Shown here: positions 1 to 7,282 of the stretch, in pieces
How the letters are laid out: each line of letters starts with the position of its first letter
Position numbering within the stretch: the first letter of the stretch is position 1
Assembly (NCBI GenBank): GCA_964420375.1
Contig: CAYQTK010000114.1
Coordinates: 1 to 12,807, forward strand
Origin: CAYQTK01 sp964420375
GTDB taxonomy: Bacteria > RBG-13-61-14 > DATKZS01
DNA: 12,807 bases
Direction of reading: 5' to 3'
Made by a program: the position numbers and the translations under genes
The notes under the pieces: generated by a model
Told to the model about the DNA's origin: nothing
Seen by the model: only the letters and a program-made list of their open reading frames with translations
Databases searched by the model: none

Positions 1-72
1 AACCACCAAGCTCTCACCACCAAACCCCGCCCTCCCGAATCTTCAGTGCTGGTTCCAGGATTTCCTACTTGA

Positions 73-100
73 TTTAAACTCGAAATAATCCCATTATAAT
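73..100 (+). promoter_or_regulatory. possible promoter upstream of argB
   Basis: A perfect TATAAT hexamer lies at 95-100. The best -35 with acceptable spacing is TTTAAA at 73-78 (16 nt spacer); a better hexamer, TTGATT at 69-74, would need a 20 nt spacer. Transcription would begin near 107 and give a leader of about 50 nt before argB. Only the -10 is convincing. Bases 1-72 show no gene or structure I can support. Confidence 0.35.
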
Positions 101-156
101 AACATTATTCTAAGCCTGTTTTGTGATGCTTTGGCCGGAGGGAAAAGGAAATAGTC

Positions 157-1038
157 ATGCAGGAAGCTCTTCTGCGCACCAAGGTCTTGATCGAGGCCCT
201 TCCTTACATCCAGGAGTTCGCCGACAAGGTGATTGTAGTCAAGCTGGGCGGCCACGCCATGAAGAGTCCGGAGTTGGAGGCCGGGTTTGCCCTTGACATC
301 GCGCTTTTGAAGTCGGTGCGTATCCATCCGGTGGTGGTCCACGGCGGTGGTCCTCAGATCGGGAGCCTGCTCGAGCAGTTGGGGGTCGAGTGCAGGTTCG
401 TGGAAGGCATGCGGGTAACCGATGACCAAACCCTGGACGTGGTCGAGATGGTCCTGGGCGGAACAGTAAACGGCAGGATAGTCACCAGGATCAACACTGC
501 AGGCGGAAAGGCAATCGGTCTCTCCGGCCGAGACGGCGCTCTCATCCAGGCCAGGCCATATCGTCCCCCGGTTTCCGAAGAAGAACGAACCCCCGAGCTT
601 ATCGACCTCGGTCACGTGGGAGAAGTGGAAAGCGTGGACCATGAGCTTATCATGCACCTTTGCCAGAGAAGGATGATACCGGTTATCGCGCCGCTCGGAG
701 TGGACGACAACGGACAGGCATACAACATCAACGCCGACCTGGTTGCGGGAGCGGTAGCCCAAGCGCTCCAGGCGGAAAAGCTCATATTGTTGACCGACGT
801 AGAAGGCGTGACCGACGATACCGGCAAGCTCATGCCGCATCTCGCAAGCCGGAAAGCGCGAGAGCTTCTCCAAAACGGGGTGATCAAGCAGGGGATGATA
901 CCCAAGGTCAACTGCGCGCTCGACGCTGTAAAGAGCGGGGTTGGAAAGGTCCACATAATCGAGGGAAGGGTCGAGCACGCGGTTTTGCTGGAAGTTTTTA
1001 CTGACGCGGGAATCGGCACCGAGATAGTGGCCGAGTAG
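157..1038 (+). CDS. argB: acetylglutamate kinase
   Basis: The 293-aa product phosphorylates N-acetyl-L-glutamate with ATP, the second step of cytoplasmic arginine/ornithine synthesis. It is a full-length amino-acid-kinase fold protein. Visible motifs are the phosphate-binding KLGG (residues 29-32), the substrate-binding HGGGPQIG (62-69), TVNGRIV (103-109) and SGRDG (123-127). The ATG at 157 is preceded by AAGGA about 8 nt upstream. The first 25 or so residues form an N-terminal helical extension before the beta-strand VIVVKLGG; in the family such extensions occur in arginine-inhibited hexameric enzymes, so feedback control by arginine is plausible but inferred. It is the first of three arginine genes in the same orientation. 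The stop codon lies inside a 14-bp tandem duplication. Confidence 0.97.
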   Translation: MQEALLRTKVLIEALPYIQEFADKVIVVKLGGHAMKSPELEAGFALDIALLKSVRIHPVVVHGGGPQIGSLLEQLGVECRFVEGMRVTDDQTLDVVEMVLGGTVNGRIVTRINTAGGKAIGLSGRDGALIQARPYRPPVSEEERTPELIDLGHVGEVESVDHELIMHLCQRRMIPVIAPLGVDDNGQAYNINADLVAGAVAQALQAEKLILLTDVEGVTDDTGKLMPHLASRKARELLQNGVIKQGMIPKVNCALDAVKSGVGKVHIIEGRVEHAVLLEVFTDAGIGTEIVAE

Positions 1039-1057
1039 CACAAGCCGAGTAGCACAA
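1030..1057 (+). repeat. 14-bp tandem duplication at the argB stop
   Basis: The unit GCCGAGTAGCACAA occurs twice head to tail without mismatch (1030-1043 and 1044-1057). The first copy contains the argB stop codon TAG (1036-1038). The length is not a multiple of three and the second copy is non-coding, so argB is unaffected. It looks like a small slippage duplication. Confidence 0.8.
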
Positions 1058-1073
1058 AAGGACGGGTCTGATA

Positions 1074-1182
1074 CTACTGCTCTGTCAAAGGCTTTTCGGG
1101 GAATAGAAATTAATCGTGCGAGCGGCTTTAGCCGCGATCTTCGTCGGCCCTGTTCCCCTTTTTTCGAGTGACAGAGCACTAC
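1074..1182. mobile_element. miniature inverted-repeat element or structured RNA between argB and argD
   Basis: The terminal arms TGCTCTGTCA (1078-1087) and TGACAGAGCA (1169-1178) are perfect 10-bp inverted repeats. They are bordered by CTAC on both sides (1074-1077 and 1179-1182), which looks like a 4-bp target duplication. Inside, GGGGAATAG (1098-1106) pairs with CTGTTCCCC (1150-1158) over 9 bp, counting one G-U pair, and the internal loops on the two sides are equal at 10 nt. A central GCGGCTTTAGCCGC makes a 6-bp hairpin. There is no internal coding capacity. It can be read as a MITE-like insertion or as a folded leader RNA upstream of argD; the flanking duplication favours the first. I do not recognise the family. 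Confidence 0.55.
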
Positions 1183-1253
1183 CTCCGTTGGTCTTTTGGA
1201 AGAAGGGAGGGAGTTCGGAAAGCTCGCTGGTTTTATTGAAAAGGATTTTAAAA

Positions 1254-2438
1254 ATGGAGTATTTAAAGGAGAGCGAGAAGTACTTGATGAGCACTTATGC
1301 GAGGCTTCCGGTTGCGTTTACCGAAGGAGCGGGTATGAGGCTGTGGGACAGCGAAGGCGTGGAATACCTTGATTTCCTGGCCGGCATTGCCGTAGCCAAC
1401 TTAGGACACGCCCATCCTGCAGTGGCGAAAGCCATATCCGACCAGGCGTGGACGCTGGTGCATACTTCAAACCTCTACCATGTTAAACCGCAGACCGAGC
1501 TAGCCAAACGACTCTGCGAGATGAGCTTTGCGGACAAGGCGTTCTTTTGCAACTCCGGAGCAGAGGCCAACGAAGGGGCCTTGAAGCTCGCGCGCAAGTG
1601 GGGACACGACTACAAGCAAGGGGCCTCCGAGATCATCGCCATGCAGGGGAGCTTTCACGGCAGAACGCTTTTCACCCTCTCCGCAACCGGCCAGGCCAAG
1701 TTCCATAAAGGGTTCGAGCCATTAGTGCCCGGCGTCAAGATCGTGCCCTATAACGACCTTGAAGCTGTGAAAAGAGAAATGTCCAAAAATACCGCGGCCA
1801 TCATAGTCGAGCCACTGCAAGGGGAGGGCGGAGTGATCGAGCCGACTGACGGCTACCTGGCGGGTCTCCGGGAAATATGCGATGAGCACAATGTACTGCT
1901 TATCTTTGACGAGGTCCAGACCGGCATGGGAAGGACCGGCGAAATGTTCGCTTACCAGCTTGAAAACGTAACGCCGGACATCATGACCCTTGCAAAGGCG
2001 CTCGGCAACGGATTTCCCGCGGGAGCTGTCCTTGCCGTGGAAGAAGCTGCCCGGGCTTTTGTGCCCGGAACCCATGCAGCAACCTTTGGAGGAAATTTCC
2101 TGGCCTGCCGGGCAGCACTCGCCGTCCTGGACCAGTTCGAAAAACAGGACCTGTTGGGAGACGTGAAAAAAACCGGCGGTTACTTTAGAAGCAGGCTCGA
2201 AGAACTTAAATCGCGCCGGCAATGCGTAAAGGAGGTCCGCGGCAAAGGGCTTCTCCTGGGAATAGAGCTTAGCGTCTCCGGCAAAGAGGCCGTCGACTAC
2301 TGCATGAGAGAGGGGATGGTTATAAACTGCACCGCGGACAACGTGTTGAGGTTTGCGCCCCCCCTGATAGTGACGGAAGAGGATATAGACAGGCTTATAC
2401 CAGTACTGGACGAGGCGATGCAAGAGTGCTGCGAGTAA
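1254..2438 (+). CDS. argD: acetylornithine aminotransferase (PLP-dependent)
   Basis: The 394-aa product transfers the amino group between glutamate and N-acetylglutamate-5-semialdehyde, giving N-acetylornithine in the cytoplasm; members of the family often also act as succinyldiaminopimelate aminotransferases. It is a class-III aminotransferase of normal length. NSGAEAN (100-106) binds PLP phosphate, FDEVQTG (218-224) carries the PLP-nitrogen aspartate D219, and K248 in TLAKALGNG is the Schiff-base lysine. The frame is open from a GTG at 1116, but that start would translate through the inverted-repeat element and add 46 non-family residues. The ATG at 1254 has AAAAGGA upstream and gives the usual family N-terminus. 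The gap of about 215 nt to argB is long for this operon and contains the inverted-repeat element. Confidence 0.95.
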   Translation: MEYLKESEKYLMSTYARLPVAFTEGAGMRLWDSEGVEYLDFLAGIAVANLGHAHPAVAKAISDQAWTLVHTSNLYHVKPQTELAKRLCEMSFADKAFFCNSGAEANEGALKLARKWGHDYKQGASEIIAMQGSFHGRTLFTLSATGQAKFHKGFEPLVPGVKIVPYNDLEAVKREMSKNTAAIIVEPLQGEGGVIEPTDGYLAGLREICDEHNVLLIFDEVQTGMGRTGEMFAYQLENVTPDIMTLAKALGNGFPAGAVLAVEEAARAFVPGTHAATFGGNFLACRAALAVLDQFEKQDLLGDVKKTGGYFRSRLEELKSRRQCVKEVRGKGLLLGIELSVSGKEAVDYCMREGMVINCTADNVLRFAPPLIVTEEDIDRLIPVLDEAMQECCE

Positions 2439-2453
2439 TGTGTGCACTCGGAG

Positions 2454-2494
2454 CATACCACCGCACTACATCCGTTTGGATATTAGTTGGTATG
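2454..2494 (+). other. nested stem-loop between argD and argF
   Basis: CATACCA (2454-2460) pairs with TGGTATG (2488-2494). Inside it ATCC (2470-2473) pairs with GGAT (2478-2481) across the loop GTTT. No T-tract follows immediately, so it is a poor intrinsic terminator; an mRNA processing or stability hairpin is as likely. The rest of the 2439-2571 gap holds only a TTGACA hexamer near 2531 without a matching -10. Confidence 0.35.
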
Positions 2495-2571
2495 GAGCTG
2501 TTTTCCTATGCCCGGGCGCATGGCACGTATTTTGACAAGAGACATTTTTTTTGGTAAAAAGGAATCCGGAC

Positions 2572-3489
2572 GTGAAGGGGAAACATTGGATAACAATTGA
2601 CGGCTATAGCAGAGAAGAACTTCTCAGTATACTCGAGCGGTGCGCCTTTCTTAAGAGCCGGCAGGAAAAAGGGCGAGAGCAGGACAGCCTGAGAGGCAAG
2701 ACCATAGCCATGATATTCGAGAAAGCTTCTACCAGGACCCGGGTAAGTTTTCAGGTGGGCATAGCTCAACTGGGAGGTCAGAGCCTTTTCCTGGCCAATC
2801 ATGAGCTCCAGCTCTCCAGGGGAGAACCCATAAAAGACACTGCGCGCGTGATGTCCAGGTACGTTGACGCGGTCATCATCCGCGGCAACCGTCACCAGGA
2901 CCTTGTCGAGTTCTCGCGCTGGTCCGCGGTCCCGGTGATCAATGCCCTGACCGACATGTACCATCCCAGCCAGATCATCGCCGACCTTTTCACGGTTTGG
3001 GAGGCAGGACTTGATTTAAACGACTTCAAGCTCGCCTGGATAGGAGACGGCAACAACGTGGCCAACTCGTGGATAAACGCGGCAAAAGTTTTCGGCTTCA
3101 GCCTCGACCTTGCCTGCCCCCAAGGATACGATCCGCCTGCCGCCGTCCTTTCGAATGCCCTGAAAAAAGACGCCCGCGTACGAGTGCTCCGCGACCCGTA
3201 TGAAGCGGTGGAGAACGCGGACGTAATTTATACCGACGTCTGGACCAGCATGGGCCAGGAGGAGGAGAAGAAGAAGCGCCTGGCCGACTTCCAGGGGTTC
3301 CAGGTAAACATGGACCTTTTACGCTCTGCATCATCAGGAGCGAAGCTGATGCATTGCCTGCCCGCACACCGGGGGGAAGAGATATCCGAAGAAGCCATGG
3401 AAAGCGAGAACTCCATTGTTTTCGACCAGGCGGAGAACCGGCTCCATGTACAAAAGGCCATACTGGAGCTCATTGTTGCCAGGGAGTGA
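2572..3489 (+). CDS. argF: ornithine carbamoyltransferase
   Basis: The product condenses ornithine with carbamoyl phosphate to citrulline in the cytoplasm. Carbamoyl-phosphate binding is shown by FEKASTRTR (residues 49-57, the STRTR box) and HPSQ (131-134). The ornithine domain carries DVWTSMGQE (222-230) and the HCLPAHRGEE loop (261-270) with its catalytic cysteine. At 305 aa it has the normal length. The frame opens at a TTG at 2551, but the GTG at 2572 has AAGGA 8 nt upstream and begins MKGKHWITID, which fits the family better, so I use GTG. It follows argD by about 130 nt. argG and argH, which follow argF in some related clusters, are absent here; chaperone genes come next. Confidence 0.95.
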   Translation: MKGKHWITIDGYSREELLSILERCAFLKSRQEKGREQDSLRGKTIAMIFEKASTRTRVSFQVGIAQLGGQSLFLANHELQLSRGEPIKDTARVMSRYVDAVIIRGNRHQDLVEFSRWSAVPVINALTDMYHPSQIIADLFTVWEAGLDLNDFKLAWIGDGNNVANSWINAAKVFGFSLDLACPQGYDPPAAVLSNALKKDARVRVLRDPYEAVENADVIYTDVWTSMGQEEEKKKRLADFQGFQVNMDLLRSASSGAKLMHCLPAHRGEEISEEAMESENSIVFDQAENRLHVQKAILELIVARE

Positions 3490-3497
3490 AGCGATAG

Positions 3498-4883
3498 ATG
3501 ACGGCTGACTCTAATAAGAGCTCTTTTGACCCGAAAGCCGTCCCCGTGGTTTGCGAAGGCGTTGATATCATCAACCTGGATATCGGCCCGGAAGAGGGGT
3601 TTGTCATCTCCAGGATAGACGGAAGAACCGATCTGGAAAACATTGCTTACTCATCGGGTATGGGCCATGAAAAAACCATGGAGATCATCCGGGAATTAAA
3701 GGATAAAGGCGTTATTGTTTTTCACGGCCATGAAGAAAAGAAAAAGCCGGAAGCTGAAAAACAGGAACAGGAAACGGGAGAGGACTTATATGAACTTGCG
3801 GAATTGAAAAAACTTTTGCGAAAGCCTGTTCCAAAGGGCGATGAGTTTGCTAAGCTGGTGGAGTCCGTTTTTGTAAACCTCGAAAATTTGAGTTACTATG
3901 AACTTTTGAATTTGAAAAAGGAGGCCGATGCGGCAAAGATAAAAAAGGCCTACCTTACCAAGACCAAGGTGTTTCATCCTGACCGCTTTTACCGTCGGGC
4001 GGACAAGGAGTTCAAGGGAAAACTGCAAGAGATTTTCAAGCAGTTGAACCAGGGATATCGCGAACTTCTTGATCCTGCGAAGAAGCGGGAATATGATCTT
4101 AAGCTGGAGGAGGAGGAACAGGAAGAGATTACCGTAGCGCCGCTTTCTCCGAGCACCCGCAGCAGAGGCGTCAAAGGCAGCGGCGCTGCCCCCCGCCGGG
4201 CGGAGAAACAGGAAAGGCTGGGTATAACCCGGACAAAAATCGGCAGAAAGCACGGTCTGGCACGGGGGACCAAGCTTAAGGTGGGGTTGAAAGACAAAGG
4301 CAAGTCTCCTTCTTCTCCCATAATGAAGAATGTGGAGAAGATGAAGCAGCAGGGCAGTAAAGCTGCAGAAAAACAGGGCGGGAAGTTTTACAACTGGGCC
4401 ATGCAGGAAAAAGAAAGGCGTAACCTGAAGGGGGCGAAAACCAACCTTAATCTGGCTTTACAATATGAGCCGGGCAATGCAAAATACCAAAAGGCCATGG
4501 AGGAGTTGCGGGCAGAGGAGGATTCTCGCCAGGCGGAGCTGGAGTTCAAGGCCGGTCAGGATGCCCAGAGGGACGGCGACTTAAACGGGGCATTACGTCA
4601 TTACAAGGAAGCTCTTAACTTGGGGTATCAAAGCCCTCAGCTCTATTACCGGATGGCCGAGCTCTCCATGGAACTGGATGCAAACTACGAGCGCGCCCGC
4701 AGCATGCTTCTGAAGGCCATAGAGATGGAGTCCGGCGTTCCCGAGTACCACATGTGCCTGGCCCGGGCTTACAAGGGGCTGGGGCAGAAACAGCCGGCCA
4801 TAGTGCAGTTGGAGAAGGTATTAAAGTTAGACCCCAAAAATAAGATAGCCTCGAAGGAATTAAAGAGTCTGAAGCGCGGCTAG
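3498..4883 (+). CDS. J-domain/TPR co-chaperone with an N-terminal winged-helix-like segment
   Basis: The 461-aa cytoplasmic protein has three parts. Residues 15-80 are a small alpha/beta module (GFVISRIDGRTDLENIA and following helices) resembling segments that precede J domains in some deltaproteobacterial proteins. Residues 132-203 are a J domain with helix II basic residues, the HPD triad at 160-162 and a closing REYDLKLE. A low-complexity basic linker follows (215-285), then about four TPR-like helix pairs (roughly 297-332, 347-377, 380-413, 417-450). J domains stimulate Hsp70 ATPase through HPD, and TPRs bind protein clients or partners. It lacks the Gly/Phe and CxxCxGxG zinc regions of DnaJ, so it is a type-C J protein. 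It starts 8 nt after argF, and its stop codon overlaps the Shine-Dalgarno of the downstream dnaK, so the two are probably translationally coupled. The client is unknown. Confidence 0.85.
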   Translation: MTADSNKSSFDPKAVPVVCEGVDIINLDIGPEEGFVISRIDGRTDLENIAYSSGMGHEKTMEIIRELKDKGVIVFHGHEEKKKPEAEKQEQETGEDLYELAELKKLLRKPVPKGDEFAKLVESVFVNLENLSYYELLNLKKEADAAKIKKAYLTKTKVFHPDRFYRRADKEFKGKLQEIFKQLNQGYRELLDPAKKREYDLKLEEEEQEEITVAPLSPSTRSRGVKGSGAAPRRAEKQERLGITRTKIGRKHGLARGTKLKVGLKDKGKSPSSPIMKNVEKMKQQGSKAAEKQGGKFYNWAMQEKERRNLKGAKTNLNLALQYEPGNAKYQKAMEELRAEEDSRQAELEFKAGQDAQRDGDLNGALRHYKEALNLGYQSPQLYYRMAELSMELDANYERARSMLLKAIEMESGVPEYHMCLARAYKGLGQKQPAIVQLEKVLKLDPKNKIASKELKSLKRG

Positions 4884-4893
4884 GAGGAAAGGC

Positions 4894-6708
4894 ATGTCTA
4901 AAATAATCGGAATTGATCTGGGTACGACCAATTCTTGCGTTGCGGTGGTGGAAAACGGGCAGCCAAAAGTGATACCCAACAAGGGCGGATACAAGACCAC
5001 GCCTTCCATGGTGGCGTTCGAAGAAGGGGGAAGACGGCTGGTGGGACACCTGGCCAAACGGCAGATGGTGACCAATCCCAAGAACACCGTCTATGGCACC
5101 AAGCGGCTCATCGGCAGGAAGTTCGATTCCCCCGAGGTCAAAAAAGCGGTGGCATCATATCCGTACCAGATTGTTGAAGGGCCTCACATGGACATAAGGA
5201 TCATGGTACAGGGGAACGAGTTCAGCCTGCCCGAGATAGGCGCCATGGTGCTCCAGGAGATGAGGAGGGTCGCCGAGGAGTATCTGGGCGAACCGATAAA
5301 AGAAGCGGTGATCACCGTCCCCGCATACTTCAACGACAACCAGCGACAGGCCACCAAGGACGCGGGAAGGATCGCGGGAATGGACGTGCTCCGCATAATC
5401 AACGAGCCGACCGCCGCGGCCCTGTCTTATGGTTACGGAAAGAACCTCGATCAGACCGTGGCCATCTTCGACCTGGGAGGAGGAACTTTCGACATCTCGC
5501 TTTTGGAGATATCCGAGGGCGTCTTCGAGGTCATATCAACTGCAGGCGACACCTACCTGGGAGGAGACGACTTTGACGACCGCGTCATAGACCATCTCGC
5601 CGAAAGTTTCCAGGAGTCGTCAGGAGTGAACCTCCGTCGCGACAAGATGGCTCTCCAGCGACTAAAGGACGTGGCGGAGAAGGCCAAGGTAGAGCTTTCC
5701 GAGACCCTGCAAACCGAGATAAACCTGCCCTTCATCGCCATGGGGGAGGACGGGCCGCTTCACTTGAACCTGATACTGACCCGCCAGAAGCTGGAAGACA
5801 TTACCGCGGACCTGGTGGAGAGGACCCTTTCCATATGCGAGAAGACCCTCCAGGCAGCCAACTTGACAAAGGACGACATCGACGAGGTCATCATGGTAGG
5901 CGGACAGACCCGGATGCCCCTGGTAGCGAAGAAGTCGCAGGAGTTCTTTGGCAAGCCTCCCCGGAAAGGCGTTCATCCCGACGAGGTGGTGGCCATGGGA
6001 GCGGCCATCCAGGGCATGGCACTGGGCCAGGTCGAGGAAGAAGGCGAGGAAGAGAGCGAGGACATGCTGCTGCTGGACGTGACTCCTTTGAGCCTGGGAA
6101 TCGCAACCTTCGGCGGGTTCTTTACCAGGATCATCGAAAAGAACACCACCATCCCCACTCATGCCTCGCACGTCTTTACAACGGCAGCGGACAACCAGAC
6201 CTCGGTGAAGATCATTGTACTGCAGGGAGAAGCCGACCGGGCAGCGGAGAACGAGCTTCTCGGCGAGTTCATGCTTTCGGGCATCCGGCAGGCCAAGCGC
6301 GGCGAGCCCGAGGTCGAGGTCACTTTTGATATTGACGCGGACGGCATTGTCTCGGTATCAGCCAAGGACATGGACACCGGCCAGGAGCAGTCCATCCAGG
6401 TGACCGCGAGCTCCGGTCTCAGCGAGCAGGAAATCCAGTGGATGGTCGATGCCTCCAAGAGCTACGAGGTCGAGCTGAAATCCAAGGAAGAAATCGAGGG
6501 GGCCTGCCAGAAGCTCGAGGGGCTGGTCAAGAAGCTCGAAAAGGAAATCCAGTCTCACCAGGCGGAGTTGCCCACCGAGGTCAAAAGTGAAGCAAGGTCG
6601 GTGACAAATAAGGCAAGGAAGGCCATCGAGTACGGGGACATGACCGAGATAAAGAAAATGACCGATGATATCCCCGCACTGATCGAAAGAGTGCAGGCAA
6701 CTGCATAG
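4894..6708 (+). CDS. dnaK: DnaK-type Hsp70 chaperone, shortened paralog
   Basis: The 604-aa ATP-dependent chaperone has all three Hsp70 signatures: GIDLGTTNS (6-14), IFDLGGGTFDISLL (191-204) and VIMVGGQTRMPLV (332-344). The TVPAYFNDNQRQA and NEPTAAALSYG blocks of the ATPase domain are present. The interdomain linker is LLLDVTPLSLG (392-402), followed by a beta-sandwich substrate domain and a short helical lid ending at VQATA. Compared with ordinary DnaK (about 630-640 aa) it lacks the long disordered tail with the acidic terminal motif, has about 7 extra acidic residues (EEEGEEESED, 381-390) just before the linker, and has Phe (GIATFGG) where E. coli DnaK has the substrate-arch Met404. The start has an excellent AGGAGG overlapping the stop of the J-domain gene. 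There is no grpE or dnaJ beside it, so it is probably a specialised second Hsp70 working with the neighbouring J protein. The symbol denotes the family, not the housekeeping locus. Confidence 0.93.
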   Translation: MSKIIGIDLGTTNSCVAVVENGQPKVIPNKGGYKTTPSMVAFEEGGRRLVGHLAKRQMVTNPKNTVYGTKRLIGRKFDSPEVKKAVASYPYQIVEGPHMDIRIMVQGNEFSLPEIGAMVLQEMRRVAEEYLGEPIKEAVITVPAYFNDNQRQATKDAGRIAGMDVLRIINEPTAAALSYGYGKNLDQTVAIFDLGGGTFDISLLEISEGVFEVISTAGDTYLGGDDFDDRVIDHLAESFQESSGVNLRRDKMALQRLKDVAEKAKVELSETLQTEINLPFIAMGEDGPLHLNLILTRQKLEDITADLVERTLSICEKTLQAANLTKDDIDEVIMVGGQTRMPLVAKKSQEFFGKPPRKGVHPDEVVAMGAAIQGMALGQVEEEGEEESEDMLLLDVTPLSLGIATFGGFFTRIIEKNTTIPTHASHVFTTAADNQTSVKIIVLQGEADRAAENELLGEFMLSGIRQAKRGEPEVEVTFDIDADGIVSVSAKDMDTGQEQSIQVTASSGLSEQEIQWMVDASKSYEVELKSKEEIEGACQKLEGLVKKLEKEIQSHQAELPTEVKSEARSVTNKARKAIEYGDMTEIKKMTDDIPALIERVQATA

Positions 6709-6902
6709 CTCCTCCAAAAAACAACTGTCACAGGGCTTTTATATTCCAGGAAACTTGCCGGTAAAAGATACCTGCATCACGTTTGTCAACACTCCGAAAT
6801 GGAATGGTGAATGGGAAAATGTATATGGACTTTTTCGAACATCAGAAAGTAAAGAGTTGGTGTCCGCCTGAGAGCGAGTGTTTTTATAAAGCAATAAAAA
6901 AT
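6709..6902. other. gene-free stretch after dnaK
   Basis: I see no convincing gene, terminator or promoter here. A 63-codon frame runs from a TTG at 6783 to 6974, but it lacks a Shine-Dalgarno, has no recognisable protein character and ends inside the repeat element that follows, so it is probably not a gene. Confidence 0.5.
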
Positions 6903-6970
6903 GATGCCCTCGTAAAAAGTCAAAATAAGCCTATTAAAGCTCTGAAAGAGCGACGTTCTATAGCCCGGGG

Positions 6971-7077
6971 CTAGTACTTTGACCGCGCCTTTGTGTCGGG
7001 TCGCAGGTCAAGCCGGGGGGGCATAGTGATTGGTTGACAGTAATCAACCCGACATTAACTGGCGGTCGCAGTACTAG
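6971..7077. repeat. hairpin core of the left repeat, CTAG-bounded
   Basis: CTAGTACTTTGACCGCGCC (6971-6989) is an imperfect inverted repeat of GGCGGTCGCAGTACTAG (7061-7077). Inside, GGTTGA (7032-7037) and TCAACC (7044-7049) make a 6-bp hairpin with a 6-nt loop, and GTCGGGT (6995-7001) can alternatively pair with ACCCGAC (7047-7053). The sequence is unrelated to the core of the right copy although both have CTAG-containing ends and the same overall shape. Confidence 0.5.
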
Positions 7078-7123
7078 TTACGAGGCATAAAAAGGCCGAT
7101 TTCGGACTTTTTACATGAGCATC
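7072..7123 (-). repeat. 52-bp inverted repeat, left copy (with symmetric hairpin)
   Basis: These 52 bases match the reverse complement of 8158-8209 at 48 positions. Differences are confined to three bases near 7086-7089 and one near 7118. At the centre AAAAAG-g-CCGA-TT-TCGG-a-CTTTTT (7089-7112) forms a hairpin with an A-tract on one side and a T-tract on the other, the form of a bidirectional intrinsic terminator. It may end read-through from dnaK and insulate etfB. Confidence 0.75.
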
Positions 7124-7282
7124 ACACTTTGCACTGGAAACAAAAAGCATTGTCGAGTTATAAAAGAGCTGGACATAAAAGCCTTCCGGCCATAAAATTG
7201 ATTGCCGGGAAAGCAGCGCGGCTCGATTCTGTTTGCTTGGGTCTTTCCAAAAACCCGGGCTATACTGGACCGGGAGGATGCA

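Larger units (their letters stand above)
6903..7123. mobile_element. 221-bp MITE-like intergenic repeat, left copy
   Basis: The ends are imperfect 19-bp inverted repeats: 6903-6921 (GATGCCCTCGTAAAAAGTC) and the complement of 7105-7123 (GATGCTCATGTAAAAAGTC), with three differences. The right 52 bp recurs in inverted orientation at 8158-8209, beyond etfB. The interior is a foldable core (6971-7077). There is no coding capacity and no obvious target-site duplication. This is the architecture of a non-autonomous repeat mobilised in trans, but no transposase is present in the window to support that. Confidence 0.55.

Noticed and set aside
1078..1178. riboswitch or T-box upstream of argD
   Set aside because: No T-box, specifier or known riboswitch signature could be recognised; the flanking CTAC duplication fits an insertion better.
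94..1179. 361-aa open frame on the minus strand across argB
   Set aside because: It is an antisense shadow of argB produced by biased third positions; no family-like motifs and no ribosome site.
1116..1253. 46-residue N-terminal extension of ArgD from GTG 1116
   Set aside because: It translates the inverted-repeat element and is unlike aminotransferase N-termini; the ATG at 1254 has a better ribosome site.
1722..2456. 244-aa minus-strand open frame across argD
   Set aside because: Antisense shadow of argD, low-complexity His/Leu/Val composition without domain character.
6783..6974. 63-aa plus-strand frame after dnaK
   Set aside because: TTG start without Shine-Dalgarno, no recognisable motif, and its end lies within the repeat element.
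7237..7266. TTGGGT-N18-TATACT promoter for etfB
   Set aside because: Initiation would fall inside the etfB Shine-Dalgarno, which would remove it from the mRNA; kept only as a remark.
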